64,000 bases of DNA. Origin: Apostichopus japonicus. Taxonomy: Eukaryota > Echinodermata > Holothuroidea > Aspidochirotida > Stichopodidae. Where the stretch lies: assembly GCF_037975245.1 (NCBI RefSeq), contig NC_092563.1:30779960-30843959 (forward strand), in the 5' to 3' direction. The translations under genes were made by a program, and so were the position numbers. Positions 1 through 15,300 of this stretch are shown here, in pieces; position 1 is the first letter of the stretch, and each line of letters starts with the position of its first letter. Under the pieces are notes generated by a model. That model was given only the letters and a program-made list of their open reading frames with translations, ran no database searches and was not told the DNA's origin.

Positions 1-3000
1 TCCATTTTTCAAAAAGGCGTTTTCTCTTTTTATTTTTTCTATTTTGTTTACATTTTAAACATGAAAATTATTCAAAAATATGTAAAGAACTTACTAATGT
101 ACTGCAAACTATCTATAAAAAACAGAAAAACGATGTTTTAGGCATGAATAATGTGTTCAATATAACTAAAGTAGTAGGTCAATAGTCATGAGCTCATGAC
201 TGTCGTCAATTGGTTTTCTCAGTTTATATTTGCGACATATCACCCGTGTACATCGATCAATGGCATGGTGAAATCCCGTGTGAAAATATATTAACCCCAA
301 AAGACGCAAATGGTCGTTCCAGAAAGTACCGTTATAACATTAACAACACATGGCCAGTTTGCTCTCTCAGGTCCGCACGTGTACAGCCATTTTTTTCACA
401 CATGGTATTATGCTGTGCATGCATTGCGGGCGGGATTGCGGCAAACATAAATGGAAATGAATGAATACGAAAAACTTACGATATTCTTCACAAATATTGA
501 TGCTTAGATAAGTGCTTCCTCACAATCAACGAGCCGCCCTAAAATTCGCTCCGCTTACGTTAAAACTTCTATATATATAACACATTGAAAAACCCGAGTT
601 TTTACACACATAATTCCCACTGACATTGGTCACAGAACATAAGTAGGTCATTGACATTCGAACTTGGCAACTTGCCCAAGTTCATCGCACCATGGGAACG
701 ACACAACACATTGAACATGATGTTAAATTCTCCCGCCATCTGGACGCCGAGTGTAAATTTTAGTGTAATAGGCAAATTATGAATGGTACTGCGCAGCGTG
801 GTTAAATCTTAACATATTGCGACACAAATTTTGGGAAGCTGTTGTTGAAGTTACTTTCATATCAAATGTAAGGTACTGTATCATGTATGTGACACAAGAG
901 AAAGAAAATGAAATCAGAGGCTGCTAAAACCAGTTTGAACTTGATTTTTACAACCCATCGCAGAACACGTGCGTGCGTAATTTGTTTTCTTAACATGACT
1001 TTTAATGAGTAAGTAGGAAAGGTGGGTAAGTTTGCTAATTTAGGCGAGTTTTTGCTTAAAATCTTGTGATAGACAAGTATATTGTTTTTTTTTCTTCAAA
1101 AGTTACGATGTTGCCGAGGGCGGAGTTATATAAATTCAGTGATCTGAACTTCTGAAGACCATGAATACTGATCATGTGTGTTAGACAATTATTATTACAC
1201 GAAAGGTTCGCAATATTATTGGGCCTAATTAGTAATTAACATACACTGATCGTTGTCTTGCTGCCTGAATTGCTACCTGCTGGAAAAGAAAACCTTAATT
1301 ATTGTACTCATAACGTCCTATTTTGATTAAAAGTCAAGTGACGGTCGAGTCGAGTCGAAAAAGCCGCGATCGGGAAACGGCGTTTAAACGTTTAACCGAC
1401 CGGCAGGCGATACGGTGAAACGGTTAGCGAAATATCTGTCAGGTCACACCCTTATTTAAACACACACAAAAAAAACGACCTTATTCAATGAAAATATACT
1501 GAAAGCAATATCGCAAAAACCCAAATCGCTTATAACTCGAAAACGGAAGGAGACATCGACTTTTGTCGGCTGTATAGGGATTTCCTAAACCGAATTTTGA
1601 TGCGCTCTATCCACCTGTGTCATTTATGAGCTTCTCTGACGTAAGCTGCAGTACGTAATTTCTCTATACCAGTTCCGCGAAATTTATTTACGCAGTAAAC
1701 ATCGTTCATTATGTTTTCTTTCACAACGAATATTCAAAGTTGTGCTCCACACGCTTCACAGATATTGTTTTATGTCGTTCATTTTCAATTCTACTTTAAA
1801 ATTACATTTTCGAACGATGCATTGCATGCCTTATCAAACATTCCTGATTAGTAAAACTAGAGAAGGATATTCAAATATATATTATTTTCATTTGATATGA
1901 TTTTATGAGTTGTTCCACTTGAAAAACGATGATAAAACCGAAAAACAAAACATTTACTTCTCATGTGACGCATACCGGGAGACTCATAAAAACTCCCCCT
2001 TCTCATTAAATTAAATTTACATGCCGTCAGGCCAGTTGAAAGCCGTCAGGCCAGTTGAAAGCCCTCCCCAGTAATGTTTGATCAACTCTTCTCAATATAC
2101 AATACTCAAATAAGCAATGAAAATATATTCATTTTCCACAGAAATCTACCCAACGTGGGCCCCAAGTCACTGCTTTATTTTCTTAGTAGTCATGGAAACA
2201 ATTGTTTGCAACTCTCTTGCTGGCCAGGTGTTTTCAAGTTTTATTAATAGCACGACTTCTGATTGGTTCATTCAAGATAAACTTTCTATCCCTGCTGGAT
2301 TGTTCTACTTATATATATATGAATGAATATTTGGGTTTCAATTAACTTAGTAACAGGTAACATCCATTCCATTACGAACAGTAGGGGGGTAAAATAATGT
2401 TTGCTTCTAGAGGCAGCCAGCCAAAGGTTCTGCAGTGCTAAACCCCCACGAAGATAAAATACTATGCTAATTAACATATGGTAGGCGTGAATTTGACAAA
2501 GCCAGGTTTATGATTGGACTAAGCCTCTCAAGAAAGTTTGGTGGTGGGGATATCCAGGGTAGGGAATGCACATGTAAGCAGCATACTATAGGTGGCCCAG
2601 ACCCAGGCTGCGACCTTAATTACCAGGGCAGTCCATCTGCATTCGCGGGCAACTTACAGTAACGGGTTGGGGGGAAAATAACATTTTTTTTTTGTTTTTT
2701 TTTGCGTGCATTGCAGCCGGGGGAGGTTTTTTGGTCGGAATGCAGAAAAGTTTGAGAGTGCGGTTCTGTAGTAAACGGTACTGTAGTACGTCAAGTAACA
2801 CAGGAATTTATTGGGAATAAAGATCTCTTTGATATCCAGCTACGAAAGTACTGTTTCATTGTTGATATTTTTTTCCTTGTTTTTCTGACACTGCGTTCCT
2901 TGGTGAGTTAACTTAAACTTATCCTAGTTAAATACTAGCCTATAACAGTCGTAGAATGTGCTTGTTACGATCGACCAAGACTAGTTTTTATTATCCTAGC

Positions 3001-3353
3001 CAAATCATTTTTTCAAACACCTAGTACAGAACTAACTCTGTCTTATATACAATCAAACTTTTGCAACGTTTGTAATATTCCTCGGCAACTTCTGGTAGAG
3101 TCTGAAAACGGCTGTAGTTACACTAAGGATTCAACGCAAGTCACAACCTTGATATGTCTAGAATTGCCTTGGCGGTTTTTGATCGCGATAACTTTCGTGG
3201 AAATTTCGTTGAAACTTTGTTGACAACCGTGCCCACAGTAGTCTAAATCTTGTCAACGAAATTATTCGTTTTTAATCGATTTTCAACGATTTTCAACTTT
3301 TGTTATCGATCGTTGATTTTTTTTTCAACGGGAGTTAAGCGAAATCAGTACTG
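1..3353. other. Left flank with no recognisable gene
   Basis: AT-rich sequence with only short open frames (60-84 codons) that show no family resemblance or splice-flanked conservation. I searched the minus strand for the missing TDRD12 C-terminal exons (CCCH finger, second Tudor, CS domain) by eye and saw none. A 20-bp motif is directly duplicated near 2021-2060 (cgtcaggccagttgaaag). The last 150 bases hold several overlapping short inverted motifs built on caacgattttcaac. If TDRD12 continues past the tandem array, this stretch is still intron or flank. Confidence 0.5.
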
Positions 3354-6300
3354 TACTTCTTATGCAATACGACTAAATACAAATCACTGAGCAGACTCTC
3401 TCTCTCTCTCAAGAATAGTCACACACCATCAATGAAGAAAGAAAGATGATACTTCTTATGCAATACGACTAAGTACAAAGCACTGAGCAGACTCTCTCTC
3501 TCAAGAATAGTCACACACCATCAATGAAGAAAGAAAGAAAATGATACTTCTTATGTAATACGACTAAATACAAATCACTGGGCAGACTCTCTCTCTCTCT
3601 TCAAAGAATAGTCACACACCATCAATGAAGAAAGAAAGAAAGATGATACTTCTTATGCAATACGACTAAATACAAATCACTGAGCAGACTCTCTCTCTCA
3701 AGAATAGTCACACACCATCAATGAAGAAAGAAAGAAAGATGATACTTCTTATGCAATACGACTAAGTACAAATCACTGAGCAGACTCTCTCTCTCTCTTT
3801 CAAGAATAGTCACACACCATCAATGAAGAAAGAAAGCAAGATGATACTTCTTGTGCAATACGACTAAGTACAAATCACTGAGCAGACTCTCTCTCTTTCA
3901 AGAATAGTCACACACCATCAATGAAGAAAGAAAGAAAGATGATACTTCTTATGCAATACGACTAAGTACAAATCACTGAGCAGACTTTCTCTCTCTCTCT
4001 CAAGAATAGTCACACACCATCAATGAAGAAAGAAAGCAAGATGATACTTCTTGTGCAATACGACTAAGTACAAATCACTGAGCAGACTCTCTCTCTTTCA
4101 AGAATAGTCACACACCATCAATGAAGAAAGAAAGAAAGATACTTCTTATGCAATACGACTAAGTACAAATCACTGAGCAGACTCTCTCTCTTTCAAGAAT
4201 AGTCACACACCATCAATGAAGAAAGAAAGATGATACTTCTTATGCAATACGACTAAATACAAATCACTGAGCAGACTCTCTCTCTCTTTCAAGAATAGTC
4301 ACACACCATCAATGAAGAAAGAAAGAAAGATGATACTTCTTATGCAATACGACTAAGTTCAAATCACTGAGCAGACTCTCTGTCTTTCAAGAATAGTCAC
4401 ACACCATCCATGAAGAAAGAAAGATGATACTTCTTATGCAATACGACTAAATACAAATCACTGAGCAGACTCTCTCTCTCTCAAGAATAGTCACACACCA
4501 TCAATGAAGAAAGAAAGATGATACTTCTTATGCAATACGACTAAGTACAAATCACTGAGCAGACTCTCTCTCTCTCAAGAATAGTCACTCACCATCAATG
4601 AAGAAAGAAAAATGATACTTCTTATGCAATACGACTAAGTACAAATCACTGAGCAGACTCTCTCTCTTTCAAGAATAGTCACTCACCATCAATGAAGAAA
4701 GAAAGAAAGAAAGATGATACTTCTTATGCAATACGACTAAGTACAAATCACTGAGCAGACTCTCTCATTTTCTAGAATAGTCACACACCATCAATGAAAA
4801 AAGAAAGAAAGATGATACTTCTTATGCAATACGACTAAGTACAAATCACTGAGCAGACTCTCTCTCTCTCTCTCAAGAATAGTCACACACCATCAATGAA
4901 GAAAGAAAAATGATACTTCTTATGCAATCCGACTAAGTAAGAAGCAGACTCTCTCTCTCTCTCAAGAATAGTCACTCACCATCAATGAAGAAAGAAAGAT
5001 GATACTTCTTGTGCAATACGACTAAGTACAAATCACTGAGCAGACTCTCTCTCTCTCTCTCAAGAATAGTCACACACCATCAATGAAGAAAGAAAGAAAA
5101 ATGATACTTCTTATGCAATCCGACTAAGTAAGAAGCAGACTCTCTCTCTCTCAAGAATAGTCACTCACCATCAATGAAGAAAGAAAGATGATACTTCTTG
5201 TGCAATACGACTAAGTACAAATCACTGAGCAGACTCTCTCTCTTTCAAGAATAGTCACTCACCATCAATGAAGAAAGAAAGAAAGATGATACTTCTTATG
5301 CAATATGACTAAGTACAAAGCACTGAGCAGACTCTCTCTCTCTCAAGAATAGTCACTCACCATCAATGAAGAAAGAAAGAAAGATGATACTTCTTATGCA
5401 ATACGACTAAGTACAAATCACTGAGCAGACTCTCTCTCTTTCAAGAATAGTCACTCACCATCAATGAAGAAAGAAAAATGATACTTCTTATGCAATACGA
5501 CTAAGTACAAATCACTGAGCAGACTCTCTCTCTTTCAAGAATAGTCACTCACCATCAATGAAGAAAGAAAGAAAGATGATACTTCTTATGCAATACGACT
5601 AAGTACAAATCACTGAGGAGACTCTCTCTCTTTCTAGAATAGTCACACACCATCAATGAAGAAAGAAAGAAAGATGATACTTCTTATGCAATACGACTAA
5701 GTACAAATCACTGAGCAGACTCTCTCTCTCAAGAATAGTCACACACCACAATGAAGAAAGAAAGAAAAATGATACTTCTTATGCAATCCGACTAAGTAAG
5801 AAGCAGACTCTCTCTCTCTCAAGAATAGTCACTCACCATCAATGAAGAAAGAAAGATGATACTTCTTGTGCAATACGACTAAGTACAAATCACTGAGCAG
5901 ACTCTCTCTCTCTCTCTCAAGAATAGTCACACACCATCAATGAAGAAAGAAAGAAAAATGATACTTCTTATGCAATACGACTAAGTAAGAAGCAGACTCT
6001 CTCTCTCTCAAGAATAGTCACTCACCATCAATGAAGAAAGAAAGATGATACTTCTTGTGCAATACGACTAAGTACAAATCACTGACCAGACTCTCTCTCT
6101 CAAGAATAGTCACACACCACAATGAAGAAAGAAAGAAAAATGATACTTCTTATGCAATACGACTAAGTAAGAAGCAGACTCTCTCTCTCAAGAATAGTCA
6201 CTCACCATCAATGAAGAAAGAAAGATGAAACTTCTTGTGCAATACGACTAAGTACAAATCACTGAGCAGACTCTCTCTCTTTCAAGAATAGTCACTCACC

Positions 6301-9300
6301 ATCAATGAAGAAAAAAAGAAAGATGATACTTCTTATGCAATACGACTAAGTAAGAAGCAGACTCTCTCTCTCTCTCAAGAATAGTCACTCACCATCAATG
6401 AAGAAAGAAAGATGAAACTTCTTGTGCAATACGACTAAGTACAAATCACTGAGCAGACTCTCTCTCTTTCAAGAATAGTCACTCACCATCAATGAAGAAA
6501 AAAAGAAAGATGATACTTCTTATGCAATACGACTAAGTACAAATCACTGAGCAGACTCTCTCTCTCAAGAATAGTCACTCACCATCAATGAAGAAAGAAA
6601 GAAAGATGATACTTCTTATGCAATACGACTAAGTACAAATCACTGAGCAGACTCTCTCTCTTTCAAGAATAGTCACTCACCATCAATGAAGAAAGAAAAA
6701 TGATACTTCTTATGCAATACGACTAAGTACAAATCACTGAGCAGACTCTCTCTCTTTCAAGAATAGTCACTCACCATCAATGAAGAAAGAAAGAAAGAAA
6801 GATGATACTTCTTATGCAATACGACTAAGTACAAATCACTGAGCAGACTCTCTCTCTTTCAAGAATAGTCACTCACCATCAATGAAGAGAGAAAGAAAGG
6901 TGATACTTCTTATGCAATATGACTAAGTACAAATCACTGAGCAGACTCTCTCTCTCTCAAGAATAGTCACTCACCATCAATGAAGAAAGAAAGAAAGATG
7001 ATACTTCTTGTGCAATATGACTAAGTACAAATCACTGAGCAGACTCTCTCTCTCTCAAGAATAGTCACTCACCATCAATGAAGAAAGAAAGAAAGATGAT
7101 ACTTCTTATGCAATATGACTAAGTACAAATCACTGAGCAGACTCTCTCTCTTTCAAGAATAGTCACTCACCATCAATGAAGAAAGAAAGAAAGAAAGATG
7201 ATACTTCTTATGCAATACGACTAAGTACAAATCACTGAGCAGACTCTCTCTCTTTCTAGAATAGTCACACACCATCAATGAAAAAAGAAAGAAAGATGAT
7301 ACTTCTTATGCAATACGACTAAGTACAAATCACTGAGCAGACTCTCTCTCTCTCTCTCAAGAATAGTCACACACCATCAATGAAGAAAGAAAAATGATAC
7401 TTCTTATGCAATCCGACTAAGTAAGAAGCAGACTCTCTCTCTCTCTCAAGAATAGTCACTCACCATCAATGAAGAAAGAAAGATGATACTTCTTGTGCAA
7501 TACGACTAAGTACAAATCACTGAGCAGACTCTCTCTCTCTCTCTCAAGAATAGTCACACACCATCAATGAAGAAAGAAAAATGATACTTCTTATGCAATC
7601 CGACTAAGTAAGAAGCAGACTCTCTCTCTCTCTCAAGAATAGTCACACACCATCAATGAAGAAAGAAAGAAAAATGATACTTCTTATGCAATCCGACTAA
7701 GTAAGAAGCAGACTCTCTCTCTCTCAAGAATAGTCACTCACCATCAATGAAGAAAGAAAGATGATACTTCTTGTGCAATACGACTAAGTACAAATCACTG
7801 AGCAGACTCTCTCTCTTTCAAGAATAGTCACTCACCATCAATGAAGAAAGAAAGAAAGATGATACTTCTTATGCAATATGACTAAGTACAAAGCACTGAG
7901 CAGACTCTCTCTCTCTCAAGAATAGTCACTCACCATCAATGAAGAAAGAAAGAAAGATGATACTTCTTATGCAATACGACTAAGTACAAATCACTGAGCA
8001 GACTCTCTCTCTTTCAAGAATAGTCACTCACCATCAATGAAGAAAGAAAAATGATACTTCTTATGCAATACGACTAAGTACAAATCACTGAGCAGACTCT
8101 CTCTCTTTCAAGAATAGTCACTCACCATCAATGAAGAAAGAAAGAAAGAAAGATGATACTTCTTATGCAATACGACTAAGTACAAATCACTGAGGAGACT
8201 CTCTCTCTTTCTAGAATAGTCACACACCATCAATGAAGAAAGAAAGAAAGATGATACTTCTTATGCAATACGACTAAGTACAAATCACTGAGCAGACTCT
8301 CTCTCTCAAGAATAGTCACACACCACAATGAAGAAAGAAAGAAAAATGATACTTCTTATGCAATCCGACTAAGTAAGAAGCAGACTCTCTCTCTCTCAAG
8401 AATAGTCACTCACCATCAATGAAGAAAGAAAGATGATACTTCTTGTGCAATACGACTAAGTACAAATCACTGAGCAGACTCTCTCTCTCTCTCAAGAATA
8501 GTCACACACCATCAATGAAGAAAGAAAGAAAAATGATACTTCTTATGCAATCCGACTAAGTAAGAAGCAGACTCTCTCTCTCTCAAGAATAGTCACTCAC
8601 CATCAATGAAGAAAGAAAGATGATACTTCTTGTGCAATACGACTAAGTACAAATCACTGAGCAGACTCTCTCTCTTTCAAGAATAGTCACTCACCATCAA
8701 TGAAGAAAGAAAGAAAGATGATACTTCTTATGCAATATGACTAAGTACAAAGCACTGAGCAGACTCTCTCTCTCTCAAGAATAGTCACTCACCATCAATG
8801 AAGAAAGAAAGAAAGATGATACTTCTTATGCAATACGACTAAGTACAAATCACTGAGCAGACTCTCTCTCTTTCAAGAATAGTCACTCACCATCAATGAA
8901 GAAAGAAAAATGATACTTCTTATGCAATACGACTAAGTACAAATCACTGAGCAGACTCTCTCTCTTTCAAGAATAGTCACTCACCATCAATGAAGAAAGA
9001 AAGAAAGAAAGATGATACTTCTTATGCAATACGACTAAGTACAAATCACTGAGGAGACTCTCTCTCTTTCTAGAATAGTCACACACCATCAATGAAGAAA
9101 GAAAGAAAGATGATACTTCTTATGCAATACGACTAAGTACAAATCACTGAGCAGACTCTCTCTCTCAAGAATAGTCACACACCACAATGAAGAAAGAAAG
9201 AAAAATGATACTTCTTATGCAATCCGACTAAGTAAGAAGCAGACTCTCTCTCTCTCAAGAATAGTCACTCACCATCAATGAAGAAAGAAAGATGATACTT

Positions 9301-12300
9301 CTTGTGCAATACGACTAAGTACAAATCACTGAGCAGACTCTCTCTCTCTCTCTCAAGAATAGTCACACACCATCAATGAAGAAAGAAAGAAAAATGATAC
9401 TTCTTATGCAATCCGACTAAGTAAGAAGCAGACTCTCTCTCTCTCAAGAATAGTCACTCACCATCAATGAAGAAAGAAAGATGATACTTCTTGTGCAATA
9501 CGACTAAGTACAAATCACTGAGCAGACTCTCTCTCTTTCAAGAATAGTCACTCACCATCAATGAAGAAAGAAAGAAAGATGATACTTCTTATGCAATATG
9601 ACTAAGTACAAAGCACTGAGCAGACTCTCTCTCTCTCAAGAATAGTCACTCACCATCAATGAAGAAAGAAAGAAAGATGATACTTCTTATGCAATACGAC
9701 TAAGTACAAATCACTGAGCAGACTCTCTCTCTTTCAAGAATAGTCACTCACCATCAATGAAGAAAGAAAAATGATACTTCTTATGCAATACGACTAAGTA
9801 CAAATCACTGAGCAGACTCTCTCTCTTTCAAGAATAGTCACTCACCATCAATGAAGAAAGAAAGAAAGAAAGATGATACTTCTTATGCAATACGACTAAG
9901 TACAAATCACTGAGGAGACTCTCTCTCTTTCTAGAATAGTCACACACCATCAATGAAGAAAGAAAGAAAGATGATACTTCTTATGCAATACGACTAAGTA
10001 CAAATCACTGAGCAGACTCTCTCTCTCAAGAATAGTCACACACCACAATGAAGAAAGAAAGAAAAATGATACTTCTTATGCAATCCGACTAAGTAAGAAG
10101 CAGACTCTCTCTCTCTCAAGAATAGTCACTCACCATCAATGAAGAAAGAAAGATGATACTTCTTGTGCAATACGACTAAGTACAAATCACTGAGCAGACT
10201 CTCTCTCTCTCTCTCAAGAATAGTCACACACCATCAATGAAGAAAGAAAGAAAAATGATACTTCTTATGCAATACGACTAAGTAAGAAGCAGACTCTCTC
10301 TCTCTCAAGAATAGTCACTCACCATCAATGAAGAAAGAAAGATGATACTTCTTGTGCAATACGACTAAGTACAAATCACTGAGCAGACTCTCTCTCTCAA
10401 GAATAGTCACACACCACAATGAAGAAAGAAAGAAAAATGATACTTCTTATGCAATACGACTAAGTAAGAAGCAGACTCTCTCTCTCAAGAATAGTCACTC
10501 ACCATCAATGAAGAAAGAAAGATGAAACTTCTTGTGCAATACGACTAAGTACAAATCACTGAGCAGACTCTCTCTCTTTCAAGAATAGTCACTCACCATC
10601 AATGAAGAAAAAAAGAAAGATGATACTTCTTATGCAATACGACTAAGTAAGAAGCAGACTCTCTCTCTCTCTCAAGAATAGTCACTCACCATCAATGAAG
10701 AAAGAAAGATGAAACTTCTTGTGCAATACGACTAAGTACAAATCACTGAGCAGACTCTCTCTCTTTCAAGAATAGTCACTCACCATCAATGAAGAAAAAA
10801 AGAAAGATGATACTTCTTATGCAATACGACTAAGTACAAATCACTGAGCAGACTCTCTCTCTCAAGAATAGTCACTCACCATCAATGAAGAAAGAAAGAA
10901 AGATGATACTTCTTATGCAATACGACTAAGTACAAATCACTGAGCAGACTCTCTCTCTTTCAAGAATAGTCACTCACCATCAATGAAGAAAGAAAAATGA
11001 TACTTCTTATGCAATACGACTAAGTACAAATCACTGAGCAGACTCTCTCTCTTTCAAGAATAGTCACTCACCATCAATGAAGAAAGAAAGAAAGAAAGAT
11101 GATACTTCTTATGCAATACGACTAAGTACAAATCACTGAGCAGACTCTCTCTCTTTCAAGAATAGTCACTCACCATCAATGAAGAGAGAAAGAAAGGTGA
11201 TACTTCTTATGCAATATGACTAAGTACAAATCACTGAGCAGACTCTCTCTCTCTCAAGAATAGTCACTCACCATCAATGAAGAAAGAAAGAAAGATGATA
11301 CTTCTTGTGCAATATGACTAAGTACAAATCACTGAGCAGACTCTCTCTCTCTCAAGAATAGTCACTCACCATCAATGAAGAAAGAAAGAAAGATGATACT
11401 TCTTATGCAATATGACTAAGTACAAATCACTGAGCAGACTCTCTCTCTTTCAAGAATAGTCACTCACCATCAATGAAGAAAGAAAGAAAGAAAGATGATA
11501 CTTCTTATGCAATACGACTAAGTACAAATCACTGAGCAGACTCTCTCTCTTTCTAGAATAGTCACACACCATCAATGAAAAAAGAAAGAAAGATGATACT
11601 TCTTATGCAATACGACTAAGTACAAATCACTGAGCAGACTCTCTCTCTCTCAAGAATAGTCACTCACCATCAATGAAGAAAGAAAGATGATACTTCTTAT
11701 GCAATATGACTAAGTACAAATCACTGAGCAGACTCTCTCTGTCTCTTTCAAGAATAGTCACTCACCATCAATGAAGAAAAAAAGAAAGATGATACTTCTT
11801 ATGCAATACGACTAAGTAAGAAGCAGACTCTCTCTCTCTCTCAAGAATAGTCACTCACCATCAATGAAGAAAGAAAGATGAAACTTCTTGTGCAATACGA
11901 CTAAGTACAAATCACTGAGCAGACTCTCTCTCTTTCAAGAATAGTCACTCACCATCAATGAAGAAAAAAAGAAAGATGATACTTCTTATGCAATACGACT
12001 AAGTACAAATCACTGAGCAGACTCTCTCTCTCAAGAATAGTCACTCACCATCAATGAAGAAAGAAAGAAAGATGATACTTCTTATGCAATACGACTAAGT
12101 ACAAATCACTGAGCAGACTCTCTCTCTTTCAAGAATAGTCACTCACCATCAATGAAGAAAGAAAAATGATACTTCTTATGCAATACGACTAAGTACAAAT
12201 CACTGAGCAGACTCTCTCTCTTTCAAGAATAGTCACTCACCATCAATGAAGAAAGAAAGAAAGAAAGATGATACTTCTTATGCAATACGACTAAGTACAA

Positions 12301-15300
12301 ATCACTGAGCAGACTCTCTCTCTTTCAAGAATAGTCACTCACCATCAATGAAGAGAGAAAGAAAGGTGATACTTCTTATGCAATATGACTAAGTACAAAT
12401 CACTGAGCAGACTCTCTCTCTCTCAAGAATAGTCACTCACCATCAATGAAGAAAGAAAGAAAGATGATACTTCTTGTGCAATATGACTAAGTACAAATCA
12501 CTGAGCAGACTCTCTCTCTCTCAAGAATAGTCACTCACCATCAATGAAGAAAGAAAGAAAGATGATACTTCTTATGCAATATGACTAAGTACAAATCACT
12601 GAGCAGACTCTCTCTCTTTCAAGAATAGTCACTCACCATCAATGGAGAAAGAAAGAAAGAAAGATGATACTTCTTATGCAATACGACTAAGTACAAATCA
12701 CTGAGCAGACTCTCTCTCTTTCTAGAATAGTCACACACCATCAATGAAAAAAGAAAGAAAGATGATACTTCTTATGCAATACGACTAAGTACAAATCACT
12801 GAGCAGACTCTCTCTCTCTCTCTCAAGAATAGTCACACACCATCAATGAAGAAAGAAAAATGATACTTCTTATGCAATCCGACTAAGTAAGAAGCAGACT
12901 CTCTCTCTCTCTCAAGAATAGTCACTCACCATCAATGAAGAAAGAAAGATGATACTTCTTGTGCAATACGACTAAGTACAAATCACTGAGCAGACTCTCT
13001 CTCTCTCTCTCAAGAATAGTCACACACCATCAATGAAGAAAGAAAGAAAAATGATACTTCTTATGCAATCCGACTAAGTAAGAAGCAGACTCTCTCTCTC
13101 TCAAGAATAGTCACTCACCATCAATGAAGAAAGAAAGATGATACTTCTTGTGCAATACGACTAAGTACAAATCACTGAGCAGACTCTCTCTCTTTCAAGA
13201 ATAGTCACTCACCATCAATGAAGAAAGAAAGAAAGATGATACTTCTTATGCAATATGACTAAGTACAAAGCACTTAGCAGACTCTCTCTCTCTCAAGAAT
13301 AGTCACTCACCATCAATGAAGAAAGAAAGAAAGATGATACTTCTTATGCAATACGACTAAGTACAAATCACTGAGCAGACTCTCTCTCTTTCAAGAATAG
13401 TCACTCACCATCAATGAAGAAAGAAAAATGATACTTCTTATGCAATACGACTAAGTACAAATCACTGAGCAGACTCTCTCTCTTTCAAGAATAGTCACTC
13501 ACCATCAATGAAGAAAGAAAGAAAGAAAGAAAGATGATACTTCTTATGCAATACGACTAAGTACAAATCACTGAGGAGACTCTCTCTCTTTCTAGAATAG
13601 TCACACACCATCAATGAAGAAAGAAAGAAAGATGATACTTCTTATGCAATACGACTAAGTACAAATCACTGAGCAGACTCTCTCTCTCAAGAATAGTCAC
13701 ACACCACAATGAAGAAAGAAAGAAAAATGATACTTCTTATGCAATCCGACTAAGTAAGAAGCAGACTCTCTCTCTCTCAAGAATAGTCACTCACCATCAA
13801 TGAAGAAAGAAAGATGATACTTCTTGTGCAATACGACTAAGTACAAATCACTGAGCAGACTCTCTCTCTCTCTCTCAAGAATAGTCACACACCATCAATG
13901 AAGAAAGAAAGAAAAATGATACTTCTTATGCAATACGACTAAGTAAGAAGCAGACTCTCTCTCTCTCAAGAATAGTCACTCACCATCAATGAAGAAAGAA
14001 AGATGATACTTCTTGTGCAATACGACTAAGTACAAATCACTGAGCAGACTCTCTCTCTCAAGAATAGTCACACACCACAATGAAGAAAGAAAGAAAAATG
14101 ATACTTCTTATGCAATACGACTAAGTAAGAAGCAGACTCTCTCTCTCAAGAATAGTCACTCACCATCAATGAAGAAAGAAAGATGAAACTTCTTGTGCAA
14201 TACGACTAAGTACAAATCACTGAGCAGACTCTCTCTCTTTCAAGAATAGTCACTCACCATCAATGAAGAAAAAAAGAAAGATGATACTTCTTATGCAATA
14301 CGACTAAGTAAGAAGCAGACTCCACCTCTCTCTCAAGAATAGTCACTCACCATCAATGAAGAAAGAAAGATGAAACTTCTTGTGCAATACGACTAAGTAC
14401 AAATCACTGAGCAGACTCTCTCTCTTTCAAGAATAGTCACTCACCATCAATGAAGAAAAAAAGAAAGATGATACTTCTTATGCAATACGACTAAGTACAA
14501 ATCACTGAGCAGACTCTCTCTCTCAAGAATAGTCACTCACCATCAATGAAGAAAGAAAGAAAGATGATACTTCTTATGCAATACGACTAAGTACAAATCA
14601 CTGAGCAGACTCTCTCTCTTTCAAGAATAGTCACTCACCATCAATGAAGAAAGAAAAATGATACTTCTTATGCAATACGACTAAGTACAAATCACTGAGC
14701 AGACTCTCTCTCTTTCAAGAATAGTCACTCACCATCAATGAAGAAAGAAAGAAAGAAAGATGATACTTCTTATGCAATACGACTAAGTACAAATCACTGA
14801 GCAGACTCTCTCTCTTTCAAGAATAGTCACTCACCATCAATGAAGAGAGAAAGAAAGGTGATACTTCTTATGCAATATGACTAAGTACAAATCACTGAGC
14901 AGACTCTCTCTCTTTCTAGAATAGTCACACACCATCAATGAAAAAAGAAAGAAAGATGATACTTCTTATGCAATACGACTAAGTACAAATCACTGAGCAG
15001 ACTCTCTCTCTCTCTCTCTCAAGAATAGTCACACACCATCAATGAAGAAAGAAAAATGATACTTCTTATGCAATCCGACTAAGTAAGAAGCAGACTCTCT
15101 CTCTCTCTCAAGAATAGTCACTCACCATCAATGAAGAAAGAAAGATGATACTTCTTGTGCAATACGACTAAGTACAAATCACTGAGCAGACTCTCTCTCT
15201 CTCTCTCAAGAATAGTCACACACCATCAATGAAGAAAGAAAGAAAAATGATACTTCTTATGCAATCCGACTAAGTAAGAAGCAGACTCTCTCTCTCTCAA

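Noticed and set aside
210-464. 84-codon open frame near the left end
   Set aside because: No family resemblance, no flanking splice signals of note, and similar lengths occur by chance in this sequence.
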